Shown piece after piece: positions 24,727 to 34,196 of a stretch of DNA of 64,000 nt. A program made the translations under genes and the position numbers. Numbering within the stretch: position 1 is the stretch's first letter; every line of letters begins with the position of its first letter. This stretch comes from Streptomyces rhizosphaerihabitans (lineage in GTDB: Bacteria; Actinomycetota; Actinomycetes; Streptomycetales; Streptomycetaceae): assembly GCF_025399795.1 (NCBI RefSeq), contig NZ_JAODTZ010000006.1, positions 1 to 64,000 on the forward strand, read 5' to 3'. The notes under the pieces were generated by a model, which was given only the letters and a program-made list of their open reading frames with translations, made no database searches and was not told the origin of the DNA.

Positions 24727-26250
24727 GTGCCTCATTCCATCGACGAAGCCTTCACGGCGCTACCGCTGCGCGCACTCGCCGACGCCGCGCTCGCGCGGGC
24801 GCGGGCGCTGGGCGCCGACCACGCGGACTTCCGGTTCGAACGGGTGCGCAGCGCGTCCTGGCGGTTGCGCGACGCCAAGCCGGCCGGGTCGTCGGACACC
24901 ACCGACCTGGGGTACGCGGTGCGGGTCGTGCACGGCGGGACCTGGGGGTTCGCGTCGGGCGTGGATCTGACGATGGACGCGGCCGCGAAGGTCGCCTCGC
25001 AGGCCGTGGCGATGGCGAAGCTGTCGGCCCAGGTGATCAAGGCGGCCGGTTCCGACGAGCGCGTGGAGCTGGCCCAGGAGCCCGTGCACGCCGAGAAGAC
25101 GTGGATCTCGTCGTACGAGATCGATCCCTTCTCCGTGCCGGACGAGGAGAAGGCGGGGCTGCTCGCGGACTGGAGCGCGCGGCTGCTGGCGGCCGACGGT
25201 GTCAACCATGTCGACGCGTCGCTGCTGACCGTGCACGAGAACAAGTTCTACGCCGACACCGCCGGGACCGTGACCACGCAGCAGCGGGTGCGGCTGCACC
25301 CGCAGCTCACCGCGGTGGCCGTCGACGAGTCCAGCGGCGAGTTCGACTCGATGCGGACGATCGCGCCGCCGGTCGGACGCGGCTGGGAGTACCTGCTGGG
25401 CACCGGCTGGAACTGGGACTCCGAACTGGAGCGCATTCCCGGGCTGCTCGCGGAGAAGATGCGGGCGCCGAGCGTCGAGGCGGGGCTGTACGACCTCGTC
25501 GTCGACCCGTCCAACCTGTGGCTGACCATCCACGAGTCCATCGGCCACGCCACCGAGCTGGACCGCGCGCTCGGCTACGAGGCCGCGTACGCCGGGACCT
25601 CGTTCGCCACCTTCGACCAGCTCGGCAAGCTCAGGTACGGCTCCGATCTGATGAACGTGACCGGTGACCGCACCGCCGAGCACGGCCTCGCGACCATCGG
25701 GTACGACGACGAGGGCGTCGAGGGCCAGTCCTGGGACCTCGTGAAGGAGGGCACGCTCGTCGGCTACCAGCTGGACCGGCGGATCGCGAGGCTGACCGGC
25801 TTCGAGCGGTCCAACGGGTGCGCGTACGCCGACTCCCCCCGGCATGTGCCCGTGCAGCGGATGGCCAACGTGTCCCTCCAGCCGGACCCCGGCGGACTGT
25901 CCACCGAGGATCTGATCGGGGGCGTCGACCGCGGCATCTACGTCGTCGGCGACCGGTCCTGGTCCATCGACATGCAGCGCTACAACTTCCAGTTCACCGG
26001 TCAGCGCTTCTTCAAGATCGAGAACGGCCGGATCACGGGCCAGCTGCGTGATGTCGCGTACCAGGCGACGACCACCGACTTCTGGGGTTCGATGGCCGCG
26101 GTGGGCGGTCCGCAGACGTATGTCCTCGGTGGTGCCTTCAACTGCGGCAAGGCCCAGCCGGGCCAGGTGGCCGCGGTGTCGCACGGCTGCCCGTCCGCCC
26201 TCTTCAAGGGTGTCAACATCCTCAACACCACGCAGGAGGCCGGTCGATGA
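24727..26250 (+). CDS. tldD: TldD family metallopeptidase
   Basis: Catalytic half of the TldD/TldE heterodimeric protease, 507 residues. The zinc motif HESIGHATE (HExxxH) is at about residues 271-279. The third metal ligand is expected in the C-terminal block GGAFNCGKAQPGQ. In E. coli TldD with TldE (PmbA) cleaves unfolded peptides and matures microcin B17. Start is GTG at 24727. The pmbA-like gene follows; an 86-bp insertion lies between what was probably an ATGA overlap. No RiPP gene is recognisable nearby, so a housekeeping proteolytic role is more likely. Confidence 0.94.
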   Translation: MPHSIDEAFTALPLRALADAALARARALGADHADFRFERVRSASWRLRDAKPAGSSDTTDLGYAVRVVHGGTWGFASGVDLTMDAAAKVASQAVAMAKLSAQVIKAAGSDERVELAQEPVHAEKTWISSYEIDPFSVPDEEKAGLLADWSARLLAADGVNHVDASLLTVHENKFYADTAGTVTTQQRVRLHPQLTAVAVDESSGEFDSMRTIAPPVGRGWEYLLGTGWNWDSELERIPGLLAEKMRAPSVEAGLYDLVVDPSNLWLTIHESIGHATELDRALGYEAAYAGTSFATFDQLGKLRYGSDLMNVTGDRTAEHGLATIGYDDEGVEGQSWDLVKEGTLVGYQLDRRIARLTGFERSNGCAYADSPRHVPVQRMANVSLQPDPGGLSTEDLIGGVDRGIYVVGDRSWSIDMQRYNFQFTGQRFFKIENGRITGQLRDVAYQATTTDFWGSMAAVGGPQTYVLGGAFNCGKAQPGQVAAVSHGCPSALFKGVNILNTTQEAGR

Positions 26251-26340
26251 GCGCTCACCAGGGAGTCGGCCGGGGGGCCGGGGGTCGCCCCCCGGGAAAG
26301 CACAGTCTCAACACCACGCAGGAGGCCGGTCGATGAGCGC
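26221..26340 (+). repeat. 34-bp direct repeat at the tldD/pmbA junction
   Basis: The same 34 bases, starting CTCAACACCACGCAGGAGGC, occur at 26221-26254 and 26307-26340, offset by 86 bp. Each copy carries the TldD tail codons and a CGATGA start/stop overlap. Between them is a GC hairpin, CCGGGGG-TCG-CCCCCCGG. An in-frame 29-codon open frame (26247-26336) begins at the first ATG and ends in the second copy. Confidence 0.9.
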
Positions 26341-27727
26341 CCGTACGAGCAAGCCGCACGAGGTCGTCGAGCGCGCCCTCGAACTGTCCCGGGCCGACGG
26401 CTGTGTGGTGATCGCCGACGAGCAGTCCACCGCCAACCTCCGCTGGGCGGGCAACGCGCTCACCACGAACGGGGTCACCCGCGGGCGCACGCTCACCGTG
26501 ATCGCCACGGTGGACGGCCGCGAGGGCACCTCGTCGGGTGTGGTCTCGCGCTCGGCCGTGACCGCCGACGAGCTGGAGCCCCTGGTGCGGGCGGCCGAGG
26601 CCGCGGCACGGGGTGCCGGTCCCGCCGAGGACGGCCGACCGCTGGTGACGGGTGTACCGGAGTCCCCGGACTTCACGGACGCGCCCGCCGAGACCTCCTC
26701 CACCGTCTTCGCCGACTTCGCGCCGGCGCTCGGCGAATCGTTCGCACGCGCGCGTGTCGGCGGCCGTGAGCTGTACGGCTTCGCCAATCACGAACTCGTC
26801 TCCAGCTACCTCGGTACGTCGACGGGGCTGCGGCTGCGGCACGACCAGCCGAACGGCACGCTGGAGCTCAACGCCAAGTCCCCGGACCGTACGCGTTCGG
26901 CGTGGGCGGGACGCTCGACGCGGGACTTCAAGGACGTCGACCCGGCGGCGCTGGACGCGGAACTGGCCGTACGGCTCGGCTGGGCGCAGCGGCGCGTCGA
27001 CCTGCCCGCCGGGCGCTACGAGACGCTGCTGCCGCCGACCGCCGTCGCGGACCTGCTGATCTACCAGATGTGGTCGGCCGCAGCCCGGGACGCGGCCGAG
27101 GGCCGGACCGTCTTCAGCAAGCCCGGGGGCGGCACCCGGATCGGCGAGCGGCTCACCGAGCTGCCGCTGACGCTGCGCAGCGACCCGAACGAGCCGGGCC
27201 TCGAGTCCGCCCCCTTCGTCCTCACGCACTCCTCGGGCGACGACGCCTCCGTGTTCGACAACGGGTTGCCGCTCACGGCCACGGACTGGATCCACCAGGG
27301 CGAACTGCGGCATCTGTCCACCACCCGGCACAGCGCCGACCTGACAGGGCTGCCGGTGACGCCGACGATCGGGAACCTCGTCCTCGACGGCGGCGAGGAC
27401 CGCTCTTTGGAGGAGATGGTCGCCGCGACCGAGCGCGGGCTGCTGCTGACCTGCCTCTGGTACATCCGCGAGGTCGACCCGGCGACGCTGCTGCTGACCG
27501 GGCTGACCCGGGACGGCGTCTACCTCGTCGAGAACGGCGAGGTCGTCGGCGAGGTGAACAACTTCCGGTTCAATGAGTCGCCGGTGGGGCTGCTGGGGCG
27601 GGCCACGGAGGCGGGGCGGACGGAAAAGACGCTGCCCCGCGAGTGGAGCGACTGGTTCACTAGGGCTGCGATGCCCGCCCTGCGGGTGCCGGACTTCAAT
27701 ATGAGTTCTGTCAGCCAGGGCGTATAA
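26333..27727 (+). CDS. pmbA: TldE/PmbA family peptidase subunit
   Basis: Non-catalytic partner of TldD, 464 residues. It shows the PmbA/TldD N-terminal fold ([39 protein letters not shown]) and the C-terminal [20 protein letters not shown] block. It lacks HExxxH, as expected for TldE. Start ATG at 26333 sits within the second copy of the direct repeat and has GCAGGAGGCCGG upstream, so translation signals survive the duplication. tyrS follows 43 bp downstream. Confidence 0.93.
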   Translation: MSARTSKPHEVVERALELSRADGCVVIADEQSTANLRWAGNALTTNGVTRGRTLTVIATVDGREGTSSGVVSRSAVTADELEPLVRAAEAAARGAGPAEDGRPLVTGVPESPDFTDAPAETSSTVFADFAPALGESFARARVGGRELYGFANHELVSSYLGTSTGLRLRHDQPNGTLELNAKSPDRTRSAWAGRSTRDFKDVDPAALDAELAVRLGWAQRRVDLPAGRYETLLPPTAVADLLIYQMWSAAARDAAEGRTVFSKPGGGTRIGERLTELPLTLRSDPNEPGLESAPFVLTHSSGDDASVFDNGLPLTATDWIHQGELRHLSTTRHSADLTGLPVTPTIGNLVLDGGEDRSLEEMVAATERGLLLTCLWYIREVDPATLLLTGLTRDGVYLVENGEVVGEVNNFRFNESPVGLLGRATEAGRTEKTLPREWSDWFTRAAMPALRVPDFNMSSVSQGV

Positions 27728-27770
27728 CCTCGTACCTGATTCACGAACCACTCAAGGAGATACGAGAACC

Positions 27771-29039
27771 GTGACGGACATCGTCGACGAGCTGAAGTGG
27801 CGGGGACTGTTCTCCCTGTCCACCGACGAAGATGCTTTGCGCAAGGCGCTCGCGGACGGTCCCGTCACGTTCTATTGCGGCTTCGACCCGACCGCGCCCA
27901 GCCTGCACGTCGGTCACCTGGTGCAGGTGCTCACCATGCGCCGGCTCCAGCAGGCCGGGCTGCGGCCGCTGCCCCTGGTGGGCGGGGCGACGGGCCAGAT
28001 CGGTGACCCGCGCCCGACGGCCGAGCGCACGCTGAACGACCCGGAGACGGTCGCGAACTGGGTGACGCGGCTGCGTTCGCAGATCGAGCCGTTCCTGTCC
28101 TTCGAGGGCGAGAACGCCGCGGTCATGGTGAACAACCTCGACTGGACGGCCGGTCTGTCGGCGATCGAGTTCCTGCGGGACATCGGCAAGCACTTCCGCG
28201 TCAACAAGATGCTGACCAAGGACTCGGTGGCCCGCCGCCTGGAGTCCGAGGAGGGCATCAGCTACACGGAGTTCAGCTACCAGCTGCTGCAGGGCATGGA
28301 CTTCCTGGAGCTGTACCGACGCTACGGCTGCACGTTGCAGCAGGGCGGCAGCGACCAGTGGGGCAACCTCACTGCGGGCCTGGATCTGATCCACCGCCTG
28401 GAGCCCGGGGCCCATGTGCACGCGCTGGCGACGCCGCTGATGGTCAAGGCGGACGGCACCAAGTTCGGCAAGACCGAGGGCGGCGCCGTCTGGCTCGACC
28501 CCGAGATGACGACGCCGTACGCGTTCTACCAGTTCTGGCTGAACGTGGACGACCGGGACATCTCGACGTACATGCGCATCCTGTCCTTCAGGTCCCCCGC
28601 GGAACTCGAGGAGCTGGAGAAGCAGACCGAGGAGCGTCCGCAGGCCCGTGCCGCCCAGCGCGCGCTGGCCGAGGAGCTGACGACGCTGGTGCACGGCGCC
28701 GACCAGACGGCCGCCGTGATCGCCGCGTCCAAGGCTCTCTTCGGGCAGGGCGAGCTGGCCGGGCTCGACGAGCGGACGCTGAGCGCGGCCCTGTCCGAGG
28801 TGCCGCACATCCAGGTCGCCGAGGCGGGTCTCGTCGTGGACCTCTTCGCCGAGGTCGGTCTGGTGGCCAGCAAGTCCGCCGCGCGCCGCACGGTCAAGGA
28901 GGGCGGGGCGTACGTGAACAACGTGAAGGTCGCCGCCGAGGACGCGGTCCCGGTCAAGGAGGACCTGCTGCACGGGCGCTGGCTCGTGCTGCGCCGGGGC
29001 AAGAAGAGCCTGGCCGCGGTCGAGGTCACGGGCGGCTGA
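27771..29039 (+). CDS. tyrS: tyrosyl-tRNA synthetase
   Basis: Class I synthetase that charges tRNA-Tyr, 422 residues. HIGH-like HVGHL in [12 protein letters not shown] is at about residues 45-49, with tyrosine-binding [10 protein letters not shown] before it. [18 protein letters not shown] and the KMSKS-equivalent KFGKTEG follow. A C-terminal S4-like RNA-binding domain ([20 protein letters not shown]) completes the protein. Start GTG at 27771 has AAGGAGA upstream. There is no T-box in the 43-bp gap; it may be co-transcribed with tldD-pmbA. Confidence 0.96.
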   Translation: MTDIVDELKWRGLFSLSTDEDALRKALADGPVTFYCGFDPTAPSLHVGHLVQVLTMRRLQQAGLRPLPLVGGATGQIGDPRPTAERTLNDPETVANWVTRLRSQIEPFLSFEGENAAVMVNNLDWTAGLSAIEFLRDIGKHFRVNKMLTKDSVARRLESEEGISYTEFSYQLLQGMDFLELYRRYGCTLQQGGSDQWGNLTAGLDLIHRLEPGAHVHALATPLMVKADGTKFGKTEGGAVWLDPEMTTPYAFYQFWLNVDDRDISTYMRILSFRSPAELEELEKQTEERPQARAAQRALAEELTTLVHGADQTAAVIAASKALFGQGELAGLDERTLSAALSEVPHIQVAEAGLVVDLFAEVGLVASKSAARRTVKEGGAYVNNVKVAAEDAVPVKEDLLHGRWLVLRRGKKSLAAVEVTGG

Positions 29040-29069
29040 GGCCTCCCCGCGCCCACGACGCGCGCGGAC

Positions 29070-29106
29070 ACGAAGGGGCGGCTCCCTGACGGAGCCGCCC
29101 CTTCGT
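29070..29106. terminator. bidirectional hairpin terminator
   Basis: A perfect 16-bp stem (ACGAAGGGGCGGCTCC and its complement) with a 5-nt loop sits between tyrS and the convergent GlsB/YeaQ gene. Confidence 0.88.
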
Positions 29107-29148
29107 CGTACCGCCGTTCCCGGGAAGGCCGGGCGGTCGGCCGTGGTC

Positions 29149-29424
29149 TCAGGTCTTCACCTTGTCGCCCCGTACGGCCATGTAGAGCATGTCGCCGAGG
29201 AAGACGAGGACGATCGCGGCGGCCAGCTGCAACGCGTGCCGCCCCCAGTCGATGCCTCGGGTCTCGGCGATGCCGATGCCCCGGGCGATCGCGTTGCCGA
29301 CGATCGCTCCGAGGATGCCGAAGATGGTGGTCAGCCAGAGCGGGCTGTGCTGCTTCCCGGGGATGATCGCCTTGGCGATCAGGCCCAGCACGAACCCGAC
29401 GATGATCGCCCACAACCAGCCCAT
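29149..29424 (-). CDS. GlsB/YeaQ/YmgE family stress-response membrane protein
   Basis: Small transglycosylase-associated-type membrane protein of 91 residues with three hydrophobic segments (WLWAIIVGFVLGLIAKAII; LTTIFGILGAIVGNAIARGI; LQLAAAIVLVFLGDMLYMAV). The family G-x-I-A-K and GxxGAxxG patterns are present. In Enterococcus, GlsB is linked to envelope stress together with Asp23/Gls24 proteins, which are encoded elsewhere in this window. ATG at 29424 has GAGGAGG before it. Single-gene unit, closed by the terminator shared with tyrS. Confidence 0.9.
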   Translation of the reverse strand: MGWLWAIIVGFVLGLIAKAIIPGKQHSPLWLTTIFGILGAIVGNAIARGIGIAETRGIDWGRHALQLAAAIVLVFLGDMLYMAVRGDKVKT

Positions 29425-29664
29425 GTCCGCCTCCTCGTGCCGCTCCCCGTGAGCAGTACCGTCAGTCTGTTGCTGTCCGCCATACGGCGCATGTCGGGCG
29501 GAGCCGTACGCGCTACGGCGCACCATGTCCACCCAGTCCGGACATCCCCCGGTCTCGAAGGCGGCGCAGACGCGGCGTAACGTGGAGGGGGTCCGGGCCC
29601 GCTTCCTCGACGGGTTCGTACCGGTACGGACCGGGGAGCGTCCGACGCAGGCAGGTGGTGGAGT

Positions 29665-30054
29665 GTGATCAGGAAGCAGAGCAACGTCCAGGTCTTCCGG
29701 ATCACCGGAGCCAGACAGAGCCTGGACGACGACGTACGCGGCCGGCAGCGCCGCTATGTCATCTCGATGTCCGTCCGTACGGTGTCCGTGATCCTGGCGG
29801 CCACCCTGTGGAACATCGAACGGCCCGTAGCTCTCGTCGCGCTGGTCCTCGGGATTCTCCTCCCGTACGTCGCCGTGGTCATCGCCAACGCCGGACGTGA
29901 GAACGCGCCCTCGCTCCCCTCGACATTCGTCACCGCGCCGTTGCGTCCGATGATCACTCCGCCCCCGCAGGACGGCTCCGAGGATGCGTCCCCCAAGGAC
30001 GCCGCGACCGGTCCCGGGGCGCCGCCGGTGGCCGAGCCGCACGACGTGGGCTGA
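29665..30054 (+). CDS. DUF3099 domain-containing membrane protein
   Basis: A 129-residue protein with two membrane segments (SVRTVSVILAATLWNIE; VALVALVLGILLPYVAVVIA) and a basic N-terminus. The core VFRITGARQSLDDDVRGRQR at residues 10-29, followed by RRYVISMSVR, is the DUF3099 signature of actinobacteria. The tail is Pro/Ala-rich and disordered. Start GTG at 29665 with GGTGGAG upstream. Function unknown. Confidence 0.85.
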   Translation: MIRKQSNVQVFRITGARQSLDDDVRGRQRRYVISMSVRTVSVILAATLWNIERPVALVALVLGILLPYVAVVIANAGRENAPSLPSTFVTAPLRPMITPPPQDGSEDASPKDAATGPGAPPVAEPHDVG

Positions 30055-30378
30055 GCCCGGGCCGGGGGCGAGCCGTCCCCGAACTCGCCGCGGGGCAAAG
30101 CCGTTTCGGCCCCGGACGGACGTCGGAGGATTCTCCGAAAACGGAATATCGCCGCGCAAACAAGCTCAAGAAAAGCTCAGATCAATCATGTAGTTCCGGT
30201 GCCGGGCGGCGGGTTACCCGTGACATACTTCGTACGCGCTCCGCATCCCCCGTCGGAGCGACGGACCGACGCCGGGCAGCTCCCCCCGTGGCTGCTCGGC
30301 GTCGCCTTTATGCGCTGTCGGAGCCCCCACCCACGAACGCCGGCCCACCGCGCGGAACGCGTGACGCGAGGCCTCGGC
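30055..30378. other. intergenic stretch with a hairpin, no gene
   Basis: The stretch holds an AT-rich patch (30120-30190) and an inverted repeat GACGCCGGGCAGC / GCTGCTCGGCGTC at 30268-30303, followed by GCCTTTAT. The hairpin could end transcription from the DUF3099 gene. I see no coding sequence. Confidence 0.45.
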
Positions 30379-30384
30379 TAGGGT
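30379..30384 (+). promoter_or_regulatory. -10 box TAGGGT before the gene at 30392
   Basis: TAGGGT lies 7 nt before the GTG start, so the transcript is probably leaderless. Confidence 0.45.
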
Positions 30385-30391
30385 CGGCAGG

Positions 30392-30646
30392 GTGATTCTG
30401 AACGCCCCCGGCTCCGATCCCGCCTCCCCTGTCTGCTCGGCCAAGGCCTGCCGCGCGGACGCCGTGTGGGTGCTCGCCTGGAACAACCCGAAGCTGCACA
30501 CGCCCGAGCGCCGCAAGACCTGGCTCGCGTGCGAGGAGCACCGCGAGCACCTGTCGAAGTTCCTCGGTGTGCGCGGGTTCCTGAAGGACGTCGTGCCGCT
30601 CGACGAGTGGGAGGCTTCCCGGCCGGTCGAGCGCGGCGAGGGATAG
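30392..30646 (+). CDS. small conserved zinc-ribbon-like protein
   Basis: An 84-residue protein conserved in actinobacteria, sometimes labelled acetone carboxylase in databases without good reason. Possible metal ligands are C15, C20 in CSAKACRADAVW, then LHTPERRKTWLACEEHREH (Cys plus three His). The WNNPKLHTPERRKTW core is strongly conserved as I recall it. The GTG start follows a -10 box by 7 nt and has no ribosome binding site. Convergent with moaA. Function unknown. Confidence 0.8.
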   Translation: MILNAPGSDPASPVCSAKACRADAVWVLAWNNPKLHTPERRKTWLACEEHREHLSKFLGVRGFLKDVVPLDEWEASRPVERGEG

Positions 30647-30659
30647 CCGGCGGACCGCG

Positions 30660-31649
30660 TCAGCCGCCGATCGCCGACATCGGGCGGTCGGGCTGGACGA
30701 ACGACGGGTCGTCCAGGCCCGCCCCCGCCTTCTTGCCCCACATCGCGACGCGCCAGATGCGGGCGATCTCCTCGTCGGGCGCGCCCGAGCGCAGTGCGGC
30801 CCGCAGATCGGTCTCCTCCGTGGCGAAGAGACAGGTGCGCACCTGGCCGTCGGCAGTGAGGCGGGTGCGGTCGCAGGCCGAGCAGAACGGGCGGGTGACC
30901 GAGGCGATCACACCGACGCGATGCGGGCCGCCGTCGACGATCCAGCGCTCGGCGGGTGCGGAACCCCGCTCGTCGACACCTTCCTCGGTGAGCTCGAAGC
31001 GGGTGCGCAGCGAGGCCAGGATGTCGCCGGCGGTGACCATGCCGTCGCGCTTCCAGCCGTGCTGGGCGTCCAGCGGCATCTGCTCGATGAAGCGGAGTTC
31101 GTAGTCCTGCTCCACGGCCCAGGCCAGCAGGTCCGGGGCTTCGTCGGCGTTCAGGCCCGGCATCAGGACCGAGTTGATCTTGACGGGGGTCAGGCCCGCT
31201 CGGTGGGCGGCTTCGAGGCCCGCGATGACGTCCTTGTGGCGGTCGCGGCGGGTGAGGGTCTTGAACACGTCGGGCCGCAGGGTGTCGAGCGAGACGTTCA
31301 CCCGGTCCAGGCCCGCGGCCTTCAGGGCGTCCGCGGTGCGCTTGAGGCCGATGCCGTTGGTCGTGAGGGACATCTGAGGGCGGGGGGCGAGGGCCGCGAC
31401 CCGCTCGACGATGCCGACCAGGCCGGGGCGCAGCAGGGGCTCGCCGCCGGTGAAGCGGACCTCCTCGATGCCGAGGCGGGTGACCGCGATCTCTATCAGG
31501 CGGACGATCTCGTCGTCCGTGAGCAGATCGGGCTTGGCGAGCCACTGCAGGCCCTCTTCGGGCATGCAGTACGTGCAGCGGAGGTTGCACCGGTCCGTCA
31601 GTGAGACACGCAGGTCGGTGGCGACCCGGCCGTAGGTGTCGATGAGCAC
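30660..31649 (-). CDS. moaA: GTP 3',8-cyclase MoaA
   Basis: First enzyme of molybdenum-cofactor synthesis: radical-SAM conversion of GTP to the cyclic intermediate used by MoaC. The 329-residue protein has the SAM cluster motif CNLRCTYC near residue 22. The second 4Fe-4S site is in FCSACDRTRLTADGQVRTCL. The C-terminal Gly-Gly needed for activity in the family (MSAIGG) is present. Start GTG at 31649 follows GGGAGGGG. No other moa gene is in the window. Confidence 0.96.
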   Translation of the reverse strand: MLIDTYGRVATDLRVSLTDRCNLRCTYCMPEEGLQWLAKPDLLTDDEIVRLIEIAVTRLGIEEVRFTGGEPLLRPGLVGIVERVAALAPRPQMSLTTNGIGLKRTADALKAAGLDRVNVSLDTLRPDVFKTLTRRDRHKDVIAGLEAAHRAGLTPVKINSVLMPGLNADEAPDLLAWAVEQDYELRFIEQMPLDAQHGWKRDGMVTAGDILASLRTRFELTEEGVDERGSAPAERWIVDGGPHRVGVIASVTRPFCSACDRTRLTADGQVRTCLFATEETDLRAALRSGAPDEEIARIWRVAMWGKKAGAGLDDPSFVQPDRPMSAIGG

Positions 31650-31748
31650 GCGGGGCCCCTCCCTCGATGCCGATCTCGTTTTCCGGACACCTGTGAGCCT
31701 ACGTGACGGGACGGACAAGAACAGGGCCCGATCCCACGAGACGAGGCG

Positions 31749-31805
31749 CGGGCCCGTCGTAGGGATCTACCAGTGGTGATCCACCGGTGGCCTACGACGG
31801 GCCCG
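31749..31805 (-). terminator. hairpin terminator after the symporter gene
   Basis: Fifteen-bp perfect arms (CGGGCCCGTCGTAGG and its complement) enclose a loop with an inner CCACCGGTGG palindrome. It lies between the symporter stop and the moaA start. Confidence 0.8.
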
Positions 31806-31831
31806 GGCGATGCCGGTGTCCGAGCCGGTGC

Positions 31832-33469
31832 CTAGTGCGCTCCGGTGCCCGTCAGGGAGCGGACCTCCAGTTCGGCGTACTTGCCGGCGTCCGGCTCCTC
31901 CTTGGACAGGACGGTGCCCAGCCAGCCCAGCAGGAAGCCGACCGGGATGGAGATGAGGCCCGGGTTCTCCAGCGGGAACCAGTGGAAGTCGACGTCGGGG
32001 AACATCGAGGTGGGCTTGCCCGAGACCACCGGGGAGAAGAGCACCAGACCGACCGCGGTGACCAGACCGCCGTAGATCGACCAGAGCGCGCCCGGGGTGG
32101 TGAACCTCTTCCAGAACAGGCTGTAGAGGATCGTCGGCAGGTTGGCGGAGGCGGCGACCGCGAAGGCGAGCGCGACCAGACCGGCGACGTTGAGGTCGCG
32201 GGAGAGGGCGCCCAGCAGGATGGACACGGCTCCGATCCCGACCGTCGCGTACCGGGCCGCCGCCATCTCCTGTTTCTCCGACGCCTGCCCCTTCTTGATG
32301 ACGTTCGCGTAGATGTCGTGCGCGAAGGAGGAGGACGAGGCGAGTGTCAGTCCCGCGACGACCGCGAGGATCGTGGCGAAGGCGACGGCGGAGATGGTGG
32401 CGAGCAGGATCGCGCCCCAGGTGGAGTCGACGCCGCCGAGGTGCAGGGCGAGCAGGGGTGCCGCCGTGTTGCCCGCCTTGTTGGAGGCGATGATCTCGTC
32501 CGGTTTGATCAGCGCGGCGGCGCCGAAGCCGAGGGCGAGGGTCATCAGGTAGAAGGTGCCGATGAGGCCGATCGCCCAGTTCACCGACTTCCGCGCGGTC
32601 TTGGCGGTGGGCACGGTGTAGAAGCGGATCAGGATGTGCGGCAGGCCCGCGGTGCCGAGGACCAGCGCCATGCCGAGGGAGATGAAGTCCAGTTTGGTGG
32701 TGGACGTGGCGCCGTACTTGAGGCCGGGTTCCAGGAAGGGGGAGCCCTTGCCGCTGTTCTCGGCCGCCTTGCCGAGCAGGTCGGAGATGTTGAAGTGGAA
32801 CTTCAGCAGCACCAGGAAGGTGAGCAGCAGGGCGCCGACGATCAGCAGGACCGCCTTGACCATCTGCACCCAGGTGGTGCCCTTCATGCCGCCGATGGTG
32901 ACGTACACGATCATCAGGACGCCGACGAGCGCGACGATGCCGATCTTGCCGCCGTCGCTGGTGATGCCGAGGAGCAGCGAGACGAGGACGCCCGCGCCCG
33001 CCATCTGGGCCAGCAGGTAGAAGATCGACACGATGATGGTGGAGGTGCCCGCGGCGGTACGGACCGGTCGCTGGCGCATGCGGTAGGCGAGGACGTCGCC
33101 CATCGTGTACCGGCCGGAGTTGCGCAGCGGTTCGGCGACCAGGAGCAGGGCCACCAGCCAGGCGACCAGGAAGCCGATGGAGTAGAGGAAGCCGTCGTAT
33201 CCGAAGAGGGCGATGGCGCCGGCGATGCCGAGGAAGGACGCGGCGGACATGTAGTCGCCGGAGACGGCGAGTCCGTTCTGGAAGCCGGTGAACTGGCGGC
33301 CGCCCGCGTAGAAGTCGGCGGCGTCCTTGGTCTGACGGCCGGCCCAGACGGTGATGACGAGGGTCGCGGCGACGAACACCGCGAACAGGGTGATGATCAG
33401 CGGCCGGTGCTGGCTCGCCTCGCCCGCGGCCAGCATCGTGGTGTGCGCGGTCGTCCGTACGGAGCTCAT
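31832..33469 (-). CDS. sodium/solute symporter, cation-acetate (ActP) type
   Basis: SSS-family transporter of 545 residues with about 13 membrane helices. Family landmarks are FYAGGRQFTGFQNGLAVSGD at about residues 51-70, DYMSAASFLGIAGAIALFGY after it, GGMKGTTWVQMVKAVLL and the Na-site helix region near residues 290-330. The ActP subgroup takes up acetate and other short carboxylates with sodium. Its ATG overlaps the stop of the DUF485 gene (ATGA), matching the E. coli yjcH-actP arrangement. The substrate is inferred from the family. Confidence 0.92.
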   Translation of the reverse strand: MSSVRTTAHTTMLAAGEASQHRPLIITLFAVFVAATLVITVWAGRQTKDAADFYAGGRQFTGFQNGLAVSGDYMSAASFLGIAGAIALFGYDGFLYSIGFLVAWLVALLLVAEPLRNSGRYTMGDVLAYRMRQRPVRTAAGTSTIIVSIFYLLAQMAGAGVLVSLLLGITSDGGKIGIVALVGVLMIVYVTIGGMKGTTWVQMVKAVLLIVGALLLTFLVLLKFHFNISDLLGKAAENSGKGSPFLEPGLKYGATSTTKLDFISLGMALVLGTAGLPHILIRFYTVPTAKTARKSVNWAIGLIGTFYLMTLALGFGAAALIKPDEIIASNKAGNTAAPLLALHLGGVDSTWGAILLATISAVAFATILAVVAGLTLASSSSFAHDIYANVIKKGQASEKQEMAAARYATVGIGAVSILLGALSRDLNVAGLVALAFAVAASANLPTILYSLFWKRFTTPGALWSIYGGLVTAVGLVLFSPVVSGKPTSMFPDVDFHWFPLENPGLISIPVGFLLGWLGTVLSKEEPDAGKYAELEVRSLTGTGAH

Positions 33470-33909
33470 GCGCCGCCCTCCATCCGGGACTTGATGGCGT
33501 CGGCCTTGGGGTCGAGCTGGGTGGCCGCGTGCCGCGAGTACCACCAGGCGATGAGGAACGTGGTGAGGAACTGGGCGAGACCGAGCACCAGGGCGACGTT
33601 GACGTTGCCGAACAGCTTGGTGCCCATGAAGTCGCCCGCGTAGTTCGAGAGCAGCACGTACAGCAGGTACCAGAGGATGAATCCGACGGTCAGCGGAAAG
33701 GCGAAGGAGCGGTGGGAGCTGCGGAGTTCACCGAACTCGGCGCTCTCCTGCATCTCGACGAACTCCTGGGTGGACGGGAGTGGGGCTCCGGTTTTCGCGG
33801 GTGGTGGTGCGTCGGTGGCCACGGTGTCTCCTCGCGTTGCGGGTGCGGTTACGACGGTGGACGGGGGCAGGTCGGGGCCCGCGGGCGGGGGCTGTTCGGG
33901 TACGGACAT
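33466..33909 (-). CDS. DUF485 membrane protein (YjcH-like)
   Basis: A 147-residue protein with a disordered Pro-rich start and a DUF485 core: EFGELRSSHRSFAFPLTVGF, two membrane helices (PLTVGFILWYLLYVLLSNYA; VALVLGLAQFLTTFLIAWWY) and YSRHAATQLDPKADAI. It probably supports the ActP-type symporter with which it is translationally coupled. ATG at 33909. About 50 bp upstream lies an AT-rich promoter-like region shared with the divergent subtilase. Confidence 0.9.
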   Translation of the reverse strand: MSVPEQPPPAGPDLPPSTVVTAPATRGDTVATDAPPPAKTGAPLPSTQEFVEMQESAEFGELRSSHRSFAFPLTVGFILWYLLYVLLSNYAGDFMGTKLFGNVNVALVLGLAQFLTTFLIAWWYSRHAATQLDPKADAIKSRMEGGA

Positions 33910-34196
33910 GGGACTTCGACCTCACAGCGACATGGTTCCCGTAACGAGTTGTAATGATGTGAATCCGTTACGTGATCGGAGCGGGGGCTCGATCGTCCAC
34001 GGGCTCCCTGTCCAAGGTCACGGCGCCACGCGTGGACCGGTTCAACTCCCCGGACTTCTTTCGGAAGTCGTCGCCATAAGCCATTGCTGGCCCGGTCGGC
34101 GGGAGGATAGCTTCGGCCTGCACCAATCCGTCATGTACCTGCCCGAGCACCATCCGTGTTCGGGCAGCTCCGTTTTCCGGATGATGTGGAGATCCC

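Noticed and set aside
24727..27727. tldD-pmbA as maturation proteins of a local RiPP
   Set aside because: No precursor peptide, cyclodehydratase or exporter is recognisable nearby; the 29-codon mini-ORF is explained by the duplication.
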